Shown here: positions 9,093-17,413 of the stretch, one piece after another
Layout of the letters: each line of letters begins with the position of its first letter
How positions within the stretch are numbered: position 1 is the stretch's first letter
Origin: Gemmatimonas sp.
GTDB lineage: Bacteria > Gemmatimonadota > Gemmatimonadetes > Gemmatimonadales > Gemmatimonadaceae
Assembly: GCF_027531815.1 (NCBI RefSeq)
Contig: NZ_JAPZSK010000004.1
Coordinates: 434,001 to 498,000 of the forward strand
DNA: 64,000 bases
Direction: 5' to 3'
Translations under genes and position numbers: made by a program
The notes under the pieces: generated by a model
The model's database searches: none
Seen by the model: the letters and a program-made list of their open reading frames with translations, nothing else
Told to the model about the DNA's origin: nothing

Positions 9093-10489
9093 CAGAACTG
9101 GAAGTAGAGGAAGGGCGACGGACGTGCCGTTACGATCATCGCGAGGCCAGCGCCGAAGGCGGCGGCCAGTCCGAGCCGCCGACGCCACGTCCACTCATGG
9201 CGCATCTCGAACGCATTCGGCCCCGCCATGCTCCACCACGCGGCGATGCCCATCGTCACCATGGCCAACCCGAGATTGACCTCGGTGAAGTGCAGCCCGT
9301 CCGTGGGGATGACCAGTAGGCGGAGGATGTGCAGCGCTTCCCCGAACGAGGTGGCGCGGAAGAAGATCCACCCCACCATGACAGCCACGAACATGCCCAG
9401 CTGCTGCGCGAGCTTGGGCAGGCCATCCCAGGTCGCCTTGAAGACCCGGTAGACACAGAGCAGCAGTCCGTGGTAGAAGCCCCAGAAGACGAAGGTCCAC
9501 GACGCGCCGTGCCAGAGCCCACCGAAGAGCATGGTGAGCATCAGGTTCCGGTAGGTGTTGAAGGTGCCGAACCGGTTGCCGCCGAGGGGGATGTACAGGT
9601 AATCGCGAAGGCACGAGGAGAGCGAGATGTGCCAGCGCTCCCAGAAGTCGGACGGATTGAGTGCCTTGTACGGCGAATTGAAGTTCTGCGGAATGCGGAT
9701 CCCGAACAGAAATCCGAGACCCACGGCCATGGTGCTGTAGCCGGAGAAGTCGAACAGCAGCTGGAAGGTGTAGCCGATTACCGCCAGCCAGGCGCCGCTC
9801 GAGGACAGCTCCCGCCAATTGGCAAACGACGGATCGACCAGCGCGGCCAGCGTGTCGGCGACCAGGACCTTCTCGACGAGACCGATGCAGAAAAAGGAAA
9901 TGCCCTTGGTGAGCCAGCGTGTTCGGCTGCTGCGCCCCAGCGCCTCGAGGTCCTCCTCGATCTGGCGGAAGCGTACGATGGGCCCGGCCACGAGCTGCGA
10001 GAACAGCGATACGTACGTGGCGAACTCCCACACGTTGCGCGTGGGCGTGATGGTGCCACGGTACGCATCCACGATATAGCTGATGGTGTGGAACGTGTAG
10101 AACGAAATGCCGATCGGCAGGATGATATCGAGATGGGGAACCTCGAGCGGCGCGCCGGCGGCCGTCGATAGCGACCGGACCGTGTCGAGCGCGAAGTTCG
10201 TGTACTTGAAGAACGCCAGCAGACTGAGGTCGATGGCGATGGGGACCACGAGGTACATCTTGCGTGCCCGTGAACCCACCGGCGATCGCAGCATACCGAG
10301 GCCTGCCACGTAGCTCACGAGCGTCGAGAAGGCCATGAGCAGGCAGAAACGCGGATCCCACCACCCGTAAAACACGTACCCGGTGAGGGTCAGCCACCGG
10401 TACCGCCACGACGCCGTCGGCAGCAGCCAGAAGACGACATAGGCGATGGGGAGGAACGCGAAAATGAATTCTATGCTGTTAAAGAGCAC
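9092..10489 (-). CDS. MBOAT family O-acyltransferase (AlgI-like)
   Basis: A 465-residue polytopic membrane protein beginning MLFNSIEFIFAFLPIAY, a typical AlgI-family N-terminus. It has about ten hydrophobic segments and the conserved catalytic-histidine region GGLWHGASWTFVFWG. Other family marks are YSTMAVGLG, NFNSPYKALNPSDFWERWH and SSCLRDYLYIPLGGNRFG. The family moves acyl groups (often acetyl) across the inner membrane onto polysaccharide or lipid acceptors. It starts with GTG at 10489, 85 bases after the histidine kinase gene, and its stop is coupled to the SGNH gene. The position beside an exopolysaccharide regulator and operon suggests O-acylation of that polymer (inference). Confidence 0.93.
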   Translation of the reverse strand: MLFNSIEFIFAFLPIAYVVFWLLPTASWRYRWLTLTGYVFYGWWDPRFCLLMAFSTLVSYVAGLGMLRSPVGSRARKMYLVVPIAIDLSLLAFFKYTNFALDTVRSLSTAAGAPLEVPHLDIILPIGISFYTFHTISYIVDAYRGTITPTRNVWEFATYVSLFSQLVAGPIVRFRQIEEDLEALGRSSRTRWLTKGISFFCIGLVEKVLVADTLAALVDPSFANWRELSSSGAWLAVIGYTFQLLFDFSGYSTMAVGLGFLFGIRIPQNFNSPYKALNPSDFWERWHISLSSCLRDYLYIPLGGNRFGTFNTYRNLMLTMLFGGLWHGASWTFVFWGFYHGLLLCVYRVFKATWDGLPKLAQQLGMFVAVMVGWIFFRATSFGEALHILRLLVIPTDGLHFTEVNLGLAMVTMGIAAWWSMAGPNAFEMRHEWTWRRRLGLAAAFGAGLAMIVTARPSPFLYFQF

Positions 10490-10574
10490 CGCGTCTCAAT
10501 CGGAACGGGCGAAAAGCGGAGGGCAGGAAACGCATGAGCATTCCGCCAGAAGGAGGTGGGGCCCAGGCACTGCG

Positions 10575-11414
10575 CTACGACGGTTGGCGTCGTGGCAACC
10601 GGACAGTGGCCGTGGTACCGGCCCCGGCGTTGTCCTCGAGGGACAGCGTGCCGCCGACCAGATCGAGCAGACGCATACAGATACCAAGGCCAATCCCCGA
10701 TGGCATCATGGGCAGCCCACGGCGTTCGATCGCACCGCACGGGGTGCTGCCGGGCTCCGAAAGCCCGATGCCACTGTCGATAACGCGGGTGACGAGCGTG
10801 CCATCGCTCTCCTCGCTCACCGTGATCGTGATGCCGCCCACCTCAGTGAACGTGATGGCGTTCACGACCAGGTTGAGCAGGGTCCGATGAAAAACCAGCG
10901 GATTGCCACGGTACGCATCCGCGCGGTCGATGCTCACGCGCAGATAGAGGCGCCGGTCCTCGAACAGCGGCCGTGTCGCGGCCCGGACATCCTCGAGAAC
11001 ACCGCGCAGCGAGAAGACGCGATCGACTGCGGCCAACGGTGAACTCTGCGCCGCCACATCGCCGAGACTGCTGATGAGAATGGCCATGCTCTGGGCGGCG
11101 CTGCGCGCCCGTCCGAGCAAGTGCTCCTGCGTGGCGGTGAGCGGACCCGCCATGCCCGAGTGCAGTTGGTCGATGGTGAGCATCAGTCCCCCCAGCGGCG
11201 ACTTGAGGTCGTGGGTCAGGCTGAGCAGTAGCAGGTCGCTCTCGCTGGTGCTGGTGCGGTCGGCTGGGTGATCCGCGATTCCGCGCGGCCCCCGCAGCGC
11301 GACGGTACCGGCCGCGATCAGGGCGTCAACGGCTTCGGGGCTAGTGTCGAGCGACGCGTCCGCGTGGTCGGGGGCGGACGACGGCGCAGCCGAGTGCAGA
11401 GGAAGGGGCGTCAT
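10575..11414 (-). CDS. Soluble sensor histidine kinase
   Basis: A 279-residue kinase with no transmembrane segment and no recognisable sensor domain. HisKA: LTHDLKSPLGGLML, with the phospho-accepting His at about residue 68. HATPase_c: the N-box LLNLVVNAITFTEVGG, then VIDSGIGL, GIGLGICMRLLDLVGG and a final GTTATVRLP. The N-terminal 60 residues are Ala/Pro-rich and look disordered. The gene lies 19 bases downstream of the sigma-54 response regulator on the same strand. The ATG at 11414 avoids overlap, while a GTG at 11462 would overlap the regulator by 29 bases; neither has a clear ribosome site. It probably phosphorylates the neighbouring regulator (inference). The missing input domain implies a partner protein or a cytoplasmic signal. 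Confidence 0.88.
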   Translation of the reverse strand: MTPLPLHSAAPSSAPDHADASLDTSPEAVDALIAAGTVALRGPRGIADHPADRTSTSESDLLLLSLTHDLKSPLGGLMLTIDQLHSGMAGPLTATQEHLLGRARSAAQSMAILISSLGDVAAQSSPLAAVDRVFSLRGVLEDVRAATRPLFEDRRLYLRVSIDRADAYRGNPLVFHRTLLNLVVNAITFTEVGGITITVSEESDGTLVTRVIDSGIGLSEPGSTPCGAIERRGLPMMPSGIGLGICMRLLDLVGGTLSLEDNAGAGTTATVRLPRRQPS

Positions 11415-11433
11415 GCGAGCGGGAGGGAAAACA

Positions 11434-12927
11434 TCACTCGGCGGTACCCGAAAGCGCGTCACGCGTGAAGCCGTGCTTCTCCATCAGGCGATAGAGCGTG
11501 GTCCGATCAATGCCGGCGAGACGCGCCGCCTTCGACATGTTGCCGCCCGCGCGCGTCGTCAGACGCAGCAGGTACTCCTTCTCGAAGTGCGTGATGAGGG
11601 TGTCCTTGGCAAGGTGGAAGGCCCCATTCATGATGCCGCTCGGGAGTCCCGGCTCGGCCGTTTCCTCCATCGCGCGGTCGTCGTACACGGGAATGTCGTC
11701 GGGAGTGATGCTGCGCCCCGCATCGACGATCACGGCCAGATGCTCGATGACGTTCTGCAACTCCCGTACGTTGCCCCGCCATGGGCACGACTGCAGAAAG
11801 GCGATGGTCTCCGCCTCGAAGACGGGCGCCGGCGCACCGCTGGCGCGGTGACGCTCCCAGGAGCGCTTGAGGAAGAAGTCCGCCAAGAGCGGGATATCCT
11901 CAAGTCTCTTCCGCAGGGGCGGGAGCTTGATGGGCACAACGCGCAGCCGATAGAAGAGGTCCTCGCGCAGGATCCCTTGCTGCACACTCTCCTGCGGGTC
12001 CCGGTTGGTGGCGCTGATGAACCGGACGTCCACGACCGCGTCCTGCGTCTCGCTGCCCAGCCGTCGCACCACGCCATCTTGGAGTACACGCAGCAGCTTG
12101 GCCTGGAGCGGCATCGTCATCTCGGTCAGTTCATCGAGAAAGAGCGTGCCGCCATTGGCCACCTCGAGGAGGCCGGCCTTGTCACGATCGGCCCCGGTAA
12201 AGGCGCCCTTGCGATAGCCGAACATCTCGGACTCAAGCAGGTTATCCGGCAGCGCCGCACAGTTCACGGGCACCAGCTTACGCTGGGCACGACGGCTGTG
12301 TTTATGGATGAATTGCGCGATCATCTCCTTGCCGGTGCCGCTCTCGCCGCTGATCATCACGCTGGCATCGGTGGCCGCCACCTTCTGGGCCAGTTCAACG
12401 GCCTTGCGGAAGGACGGCGAGACACCGAGGAGTTCCATCGACTCGCCCGCGCCGTTCTGCGTCAAGAGGGCAGAGGGCTTGATACTCTCCCGGGGTTCGC
12501 GCGCGGCCGCCGCCGCATGGGCGGCGCGCCCGACCAGCACCTGCAGATGGCTGGCCGAGAACGGCTTGGGCAGATAGTCCCACGCGCCAGCGCGGAGGGC
12601 GTCGATGCTCGACTGTACCGACGGGTTGCCGGTCATGACGACGACAATGATCCCCGTGTGGGCCTCGACGGCTGCCTTGAGCACCTCCATGCCTGACACA
12701 TTGTTCAGGAAGAGGTCCACCAGAAGCAGGTCGAACCGACGGCGCCGGACGAGCTCGAGGGCCTCCTCGCCGCGTCCGGTGCTGACCACGCTGTGTCCGT
12801 CCATCTGTAGTACGGACACGCACCCTTCCCGCAAGGTCCGGTCGTCGTCAACCACCAGAATGCGCAGGCCCGTTCCCTTTTGAGGAATGACGGCGGTGCC
12901 GGAGTCGGGGAGAAATGGACCGGTCAT
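11434..12927 (-). CDS. Sigma-54-dependent response regulator, NtrC family (PrsR-like position)
   Basis: 497 residues with the full NtrC layout. The receiver domain (about residues 20-135) has VVDDD and phospho-acceptor Asp71 in LLLVDLFLN. The AAA+ domain has Walker A GESGTGKE (194-201), the sigma-54 contact loop GAFTGA (241-246) and the FISATNRD sensor block. A Fis-type helix-turn-helix ends the protein (MSKAARLAGIDRTTLYRLM). It should activate promoters read by sigma-54 RNA polymerase. Exosortase-linked exopolysaccharide loci often carry such a regulator (PrsR). It lies divergent from the polysaccharide operon starting at 13311, so that operon and the acyltransferase genes downstream are the natural targets (inference). 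I could not find a convincing GG-N10-GC promoter in the divergent gap. Confidence 0.95.
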   Translation of the reverse strand: MTGPFLPDSGTAVIPQKGTGLRILVVDDDRTLREGCVSVLQMDGHSVVSTGRGEEALELVRRRRFDLLLVDLFLNNVSGMEVLKAAVEAHTGIIVVVMTGNPSVQSSIDALRAGAWDYLPKPFSASHLQVLVGRAAHAAAAAREPRESIKPSALLTQNGAGESMELLGVSPSFRKAVELAQKVAATDASVMISGESGTGKEMIAQFIHKHSRRAQRKLVPVNCAALPDNLLESEMFGYRKGAFTGADRDKAGLLEVANGGTLFLDELTEMTMPLQAKLLRVLQDGVVRRLGSETQDAVVDVRFISATNRDPQESVQQGILREDLFYRLRVVPIKLPPLRKRLEDIPLLADFFLKRSWERHRASGAPAPVFEAETIAFLQSCPWRGNVRELQNVIEHLAVIVDAGRSITPDDIPVYDDRAMEETAEPGLPSGIMNGAFHLAKDTLITHFEKEYLLRLTTRAGGNMSKAARLAGIDRTTLYRLMEKHGFTRDALSGTAE

Positions 12928-13310
12928 TGCGTAGGGAGTCGATTACCACCTTCGACGACGGTGCACGCGGACCCCACGGTTGGGGCCGCCGTCGGCGTCC
13001 TGAACAGCGGTGCAGCAGTTCGATACATGGCGTCGCGCCCTTACCATAACAAAGATGAACGGTGGCACCGGTGCGTCCGCGCACCGCGCCACTGCCACCG
13101 AGATACGCTGATGCGTACTGCGCGTCAATGTATTTCCGTGGCTTCTTCACTACAGTTGTCGTGTCGTGACTGCAACAGTGGCCAAAAGGTCACGTATCTG
13201 TTGCCTGCGTGCCGCGCAATCCGTGCGCTTACGCAGCACCGTGTTGCGGACGAGATTTCTGGGCCGTCATTAGCACGATTGTTGCGCCAGTTCCCTACGC
13301 CGTCATCTCA
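12928..13310. other. Divergent regulatory gap between response regulator and exopolysaccharide operon
   Basis: About 380 bp without a credible gene. In-frame GTG extension of the kinase gene is possible from 13209, but the residues encoded (rich in Cys, Pro and Arg) do not look like the start of a Wzz protein. I checked for a sigma-54 element: TGGCAC near 13060 lacks the matching -12 GC at the right spacing, and TGGCC near 13183 also fails. The region is somewhat less GC-rich around 13110-13200, where a promoter is most likely. Confidence 0.4.
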
Positions 13311-15749
13311 ATGTCCGGACAGCAGATCCAGCCTGTAGAATCACGAGACCTTGCGCCGGCCCCTCATCAGGAGGGGCCGCCTCCTGCTGATTGGGGTAGC
13401 GAGCACGAGCCGTCCCACGAGCCCAAGGGTCCCACGCTTGGACGCTATCTGGCAGCCCTCAACCGCTTCAAGTGGCTCATCCTGCTGCTGACGGCGCTTG
13501 GGGTGGGGCTCGGCGTAGGCGCCACCCGGTACATCACGCCCGAGTACGAGGTGCAGGCGACCGTGCTGCTCGAGCAGGGTACGGCCGTCGGAGGGGAGAA
13601 TCGAGGCCCCATTCAGGCGGAAGAACTGCTGAAGGCGTCGGGATGGCAGGATCTGATGCGGTCGTTTGCCGTGTCAGATCCGGTGGTGAACAGCCTCGCC
13701 CTCTTCGTCCAGCCGACACGCGACGCAGACAGTACCCTCTTCCGCTCGTTCCGGGTCAGCGAGCAGCAGTCGCTCCGCCCCGGCCGCTATGTGCTCAAGG
13801 TGAACGGGCCGCGCTATGTCCTGAATACGGCGGAGGGGCTGGAAGTGGAGCAGGGCGCCGTGGGGGATTCCATCGGCGCCCGTGTGGGCTTCATCTGGCA
13901 GCCCACAACCGCTGCCCTCGGCAACCGCGATGAAATCGGTTTCAGCGTGCAGACGCCGCGCGAAGCCTCCATTGCGCTCATCAAGAAGTTGCAGATGAAT
14001 CTGGTGGACGGCTCCTCGTTCCTGTCCATCTCGCTTCGCGGCAGCAATGCGCAGCGCACTGCCACCACCCTCAATGCGTGGGTCGAGCAGTTCGTCGCCA
14101 CCGCCACTGCGCTCAAGAAGAAAAACGTCACGTCGGTGGCCGCCATCCTCGAGGGACAGCGGGAGTATGCGGCACGAGACCTGGCGGCCGCGGAATCGGC
14201 GCTGGAAGGCTTTCGCGTACGCACGGTCACGGAACCCACGGAACGGCAGACGATTCAGCCCGGCATCGAGATGACCAACAGTCCGGTCTTCGAGAACTAC
14301 TTCCGGGACAAGATCCAGGCCGACGCCTATCAGCGCGACCGAGAAGCACTCGACCGTATTTTGGAGGGGTCCCGTCGCGGCGAGCCCATCACGCGGGAAG
14401 CCGTGCTCTCGGTGCCCAACGTGAATGCCGATCCTGCCGCGGAAAATCTGCGCAACGTGCTCAAGGATCAGGCCGACCGGGAGTATGCCCTTCGCCAACT
14501 GCGCGAGAGCTACACCGATGAGTTCTCGAAGGTCAAGGAAGCACAGTCTGCGCTGACCACGTTGCGCACCGTCACCGTGCCGGCGGCGCTCGACGCCTAT
14601 CTCGGCCAGTTGCGGCAGCGCGAACAGGGGCTCACGGCCAGCATTGAACGGAGCAGTCGTGACCTGCGCACCATTCCGACCCGAACCATCGAAGAGCAGC
14701 GCCTCAAGCGGCAGGTCGAGGTCAGCGAAGAGATGTACAAGAGCCTCAACCTCAAGGCGGCAGAAGCCAAGCTGGCCGAGGCGGCCACCATTCCCGATGT
14801 CAGCATCCTGGACGGTGCCGTACCGCCGCTGAGTCCGACGCGCAACACGGCCCCCGTACTCATTCTCGCCTGTACCGGCGCGATGTTCGTGCTGGGGGTC
14901 CTCCTGGCCATTGTGCTGGACCAGACCGATCGCCGCTTCCGGTACCCGGAGCAGGTCACCGGTGATCTGGGGCTCTACGTCCTCGGCGCCGTGCCGGTGG
15001 TGTCATCCAAGGGGCGTCGCAGCAGGTCGGATCAGGCGGCACAGGTGGTGGAGGCCTTCCGCACCGTGCGCATGAACGTGCGCTATGCGGCCGACCCACG
15101 GCGCCCGCTCACCATGACCATCACCAGCCCGGGACCCGGCGATGGCAAGAGCTTGGTGTCGAGCAACCTGGCCCTCAGTTTCGCGGAGTCCGGCGCTCGC
15201 ACCCTGCTCATCGATGGGGACATCCGGCGCGGCGAACTCGCCAAGACCTTCAGCATCCCCTCGAAGCCGGGGCTGGTCGAGTATCTTGACGGCACGGCCC
15301 TCATTGCCGAGGTGCTGCATCCGGTCGAGGCGCACCCGAATCTGACGGTGCTGCCCGCTGGGGCTCGTCGCCGCAAGGCGCCGGAACTGCTGGCCACGCC
15401 GCGCCTGACCCAGTTGGTGAGTCAGATGGCCGCCGAGTACGATGTCGTCATCGTTGACTCCCCGCCCCTGGGCGCCGGATTCGATGCCTATGCGCTGGCC
15501 ACGGCCACCGGCAACATGGCGCTCGTGATGCGCGTCGGCGTCACCGATCGCAAGATGGCCGAAGCCAAGATGGCCGTGGTCGATACGCTCCCGGTCCGGG
15601 TAATGGGAGCCATCCTGAATGGCATCGAACTCAAGGGCGCCTACCAGTACTATTCGTACTATCAGGAGTACGAGGCGAAGGACGAGCCCATGGAGCGTCT
15701 CCCGGAAAGCACGCGCAAGACCACGGCGCTGCCCAGCGGGCGGTCGTGA
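13311..15749 (+). CDS. Wzz/BY-kinase: polysaccharide chain-length and tyrosine autokinase
   Basis: 812 residues from the ATG at 13311 (a GTG at 13209 is a less likely start). A Wzz domain with a first membrane helix (WLILLLTALGVGLGVGA) is followed by a long periplasmic coiled-coil region, a GNVR-like block (EEQRLKRQVEVSEEMYKSL) and a second helix (VLILACTGAMFVLGVLLAIV). The cytoplasmic BY-kinase has Walker A SPGPGDGKS (about residues 606-613), Walker A' LLIDGDIRRG and Walker B VIVDSPPLG. The C-terminus carries a tyrosine cluster YQYYSYYQEY (778-787), the usual autophosphorylation tail. It controls polymer length and export with the outer-membrane export protein encoded next, whose ATG overlaps this stop (TGATG). 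No cognate Wzb phosphatase is visible. Confidence 0.95.
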   Translation: MSGQQIQPVESRDLAPAPHQEGPPPADWGSEHEPSHEPKGPTLGRYLAALNRFKWLILLLTALGVGLGVGATRYITPEYEVQATVLLEQGTAVGGENRGPIQAEELLKASGWQDLMRSFAVSDPVVNSLALFVQPTRDADSTLFRSFRVSEQQSLRPGRYVLKVNGPRYVLNTAEGLEVEQGAVGDSIGARVGFIWQPTTAALGNRDEIGFSVQTPREASIALIKKLQMNLVDGSSFLSISLRGSNAQRTATTLNAWVEQFVATATALKKKNVTSVAAILEGQREYAARDLAAAESALEGFRVRTVTEPTERQTIQPGIEMTNSPVFENYFRDKIQADAYQRDREALDRILEGSRRGEPITREAVLSVPNVNADPAAENLRNVLKDQADREYALRQLRESYTDEFSKVKEAQSALTTLRTVTVPAALDAYLGQLRQREQGLTASIERSSRDLRTIPTRTIEEQRLKRQVEVSEEMYKSLNLKAAEAKLAEAATIPDVSILDGAVPPLSPTRNTAPVLILACTGAMFVLGVLLAIVLDQTDRRFRYPEQVTGDLGLYVLGAVPVVSSKGRRSRSDQAAQVVEAFRTVRMNVRYAADPRRPLTMTITSPGPGDGKSLVSSNLALSFAESGARTLLIDGDIRRGELAKTFSIPSKPGLVEYLDGTALIAEVLHPVEAHPNLTVLPAGARRRKAPELLATPRLTQLVSQMAAEYDVVIVDSPPLGAGFDAYALATATGNMALVMRVGVTDRKMAEAKMAVVDTLPVRVMGAILNGIELKGAYQYYSYYQEYEAKDEPMERLPESTRKTTALPSGRS

Positions 15750-16609
15750 TGATGCACTCTGTTGCCCGCACCATGCTGACCATTCGAACGCCACGGAGTC
15801 CAATCGTCGCAGTATCCGGCCGAGCCGTGGTGGCTCGCGTCCTTGTCGTTGCGGCCATGCTGGCCACAACCGGGACCCGGGCCAACGCACAGGACATCGT
15901 CGCGGCGGGGCCGCAGCGTGCCACGCGCGACGAGCTCACCACGCGGGTCGCGGAGCTGCAGAGTCGCCAAAACGCCTCACGCGGGAGCGCGCTGGGACGG
16001 GTGCGACGCGAAATGTCCGTCATTCAGCAGCGTCTGCAGACGGGCGATTTCCGCGTGGGTGACCGCTTTGTGGTGTCGGTGCGCATGGACAGCGTGCGCA
16101 TCGATACGGTGCTGGTGCGCGACAGCTTGCGCGTGCTCGTGCTCAACCTTCCCGAGGTGTCGGTGGCCGGCGTCTTGCGATCCGAGCTGGAGGCGCACAT
16201 CAACACCCACGTCGCCCGATACGTCCGCAACGCGACCGTGCGCACCAGCGTGTTGACGCGCGTGTCGGTGCTCGGCGCCGTCCTGCGTCCGGGCATCTAC
16301 TATGCCGCGCCGGACCGTCCCGTCAGCGATCTGCTCATGCTTGCGGGCGGACCGCTCCCCGACGCCAAGATCGATCAGTTCCAGGCCAGTCGTGGCGCTA
16401 CAAGACTTCTCGACGCGAAGGCCGCCAAGCGTATCGTGAAGGACGGCAGTACGCTGGAAGAGGTGGACATCCAGAGCGGTGATGAAGTGCGATTCTCGCA
16501 GCAGCGCAAGATCAATTGGGGGCTCGTCGTTCAGCTCGCCTTCGTGGCTTCGTCCCTCTTTTTCGCCGCATTGCAGTTCATACAATGGTATTACAGCCGT
16601 CAGGACTGA
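15749..16609 (+). CDS. Polysaccharide export protein (Wza/poly-export family)
   Basis: 286 residues, exported. The signal sequence ends near TRANAQ; there is no lipobox, unlike Escherichia coli Wza. The poly-export domain begins at GDFRVGDRFVVSV, and an SLBB-type block (VSVLGAVLRPGIYYAAPD, SDLLMLAGGPLPDAKI) follows. The C-terminus has one hydrophobic helix (VQLAFVASSLFFAALQFI), which places the end in a membrane, probably the outer one by analogy with Wza. Translation is coupled to the BY-kinase gene by TGATG. Together the two genes form the envelope-spanning export machine. Confidence 0.9.
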   Translation: MMHSVARTMLTIRTPRSPIVAVSGRAVVARVLVVAAMLATTGTRANAQDIVAAGPQRATRDELTTRVAELQSRQNASRGSALGRVRREMSVIQQRLQTGDFRVGDRFVVSVRMDSVRIDTVLVRDSLRVLVLNLPEVSVAGVLRSELEAHINTHVARYVRNATVRTSVLTRVSVLGAVLRPGIYYAAPDRPVSDLLMLAGGPLPDAKIDQFQASRGATRLLDAKAAKRIVKDGSTLEEVDIQSGDEVRFSQQRKINWGLVVQLAFVASSLFFAALQFIQWYYSRQD

Positions 16610-16731
16610 GCACGGTGCATATGGTGGATCACGGAGGATCGTCCTTTCTGTTCTCGGGAGTCAAGCGCGTGTCGCTGCGTGTCGCCGGTACTCAGTCGGC
16701 GGGAGAGGGTTCAGCCACCGAGGAACTGTCC

Positions 16732-17409
16732 ATGACCGGCCCGGGCGACGACTTCGAACCGCGACACCGGTCGGAGATCGCGTGCCGCGCCTTCAACGTG
16801 ACGGTGGCGCTGCTCATGCTCACGGCCTCGTTGCCGATCATGCTACTCACGGCCATGCTCATCCGCCTGAGTTCCCGCGGGCCGGTGTTCTACACGCAGG
16901 TACGCGTCGGTCTTGACCGCCGTTGGAATCGCACGCGTGCGCTCAACGAACGGCGCCGAGAAGACCTCGGAGGCACCCCGTTCACTATCTACAAGTTCCG
17001 CTCGATGCGCGTCGATGCGGAAGTGAATGGGCAGGCGGTCTGGGCCAAGCAGAACGACGATCGCGTCACGGCGATCGGCGGGATCATCCGCAAGTCGCGC
17101 ATCGACGAGCTGCCGCAGCTGTTCAACGTGCTGCGTGGCGACATGAACATCGTCGGTCCTCGCCCGGAACGGCCGAGCATCTTCGTCCGGTTGCGGGAGC
17201 AGATCACCGACTATCCGGTGCGCCAGCGCGTGAAGCCCGGAATCACCGGACTCGCGCAGGTGTCGAACCCCTACGATACCGATCTCGACGACGTGCGGCG
17301 CAAGGTCGCGTTCGACATCCAGTACATGCAGCGGCAATCCGTTGCCGAAGACGTCCGAATCATGTTGCGCACCATTCCTGTCATGATCTTCCGCATCGGC
17401 GGACGGTAG
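16732..17409 (+). CDS. Undecaprenyl-phosphate sugar-1-phosphate transferase (initiating glycosyltransferase)
   Basis: Starts the repeat unit by moving a sugar-1-phosphate onto the lipid carrier at the inner membrane. 225 residues from the ATG at 16732, chosen because AGGAA lies 7-8 bases upstream and because the family normally begins just before the membrane helix. An ATG at 16621 would add 37 residues with weaker third-base GC. Family marks: one helix (VTVALLMLTASLPIMLLTAM), SRGPVFYTQVRVG, FTIYKFRSMR, RKSRIDELPQLFNVLRGD, NIVGPRPERP and VKPGITGLAQVS. It follows the export gene and precedes the ligase gene in the same operon. The sugar used is unknown. Confidence 0.94.
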   Translation: MTGPGDDFEPRHRSEIACRAFNVTVALLMLTASLPIMLLTAMLIRLSSRGPVFYTQVRVGLDRRWNRTRALNERRREDLGGTPFTIYKFRSMRVDAEVNGQAVWAKQNDDRVTAIGGIIRKSRIDELPQLFNVLRGDMNIVGPRPERPSIFVRLREQITDYPVRQRVKPGITGLAQVSNPYDTDLDDVRRKVAFDIQYMQRQSVAEDVRIMLRTIPVMIFRIGGR

Positions 17410-17413
17410 GGCA

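Noticed and set aside
12928..13310. Sigma-54 promoter upstream of the exopolysaccharide operon
   Set aside because: Candidate TGGCAC and TGGCC sites lack the GC at -12 with correct spacing. I also looked at several other intergenic gaps without success.
13209..13310. Upstream GTG start of the BY-kinase gene
   Set aside because: It adds a Cys/Pro-rich lead that does not fit the Wzz N-terminus; kept only as an alternative.
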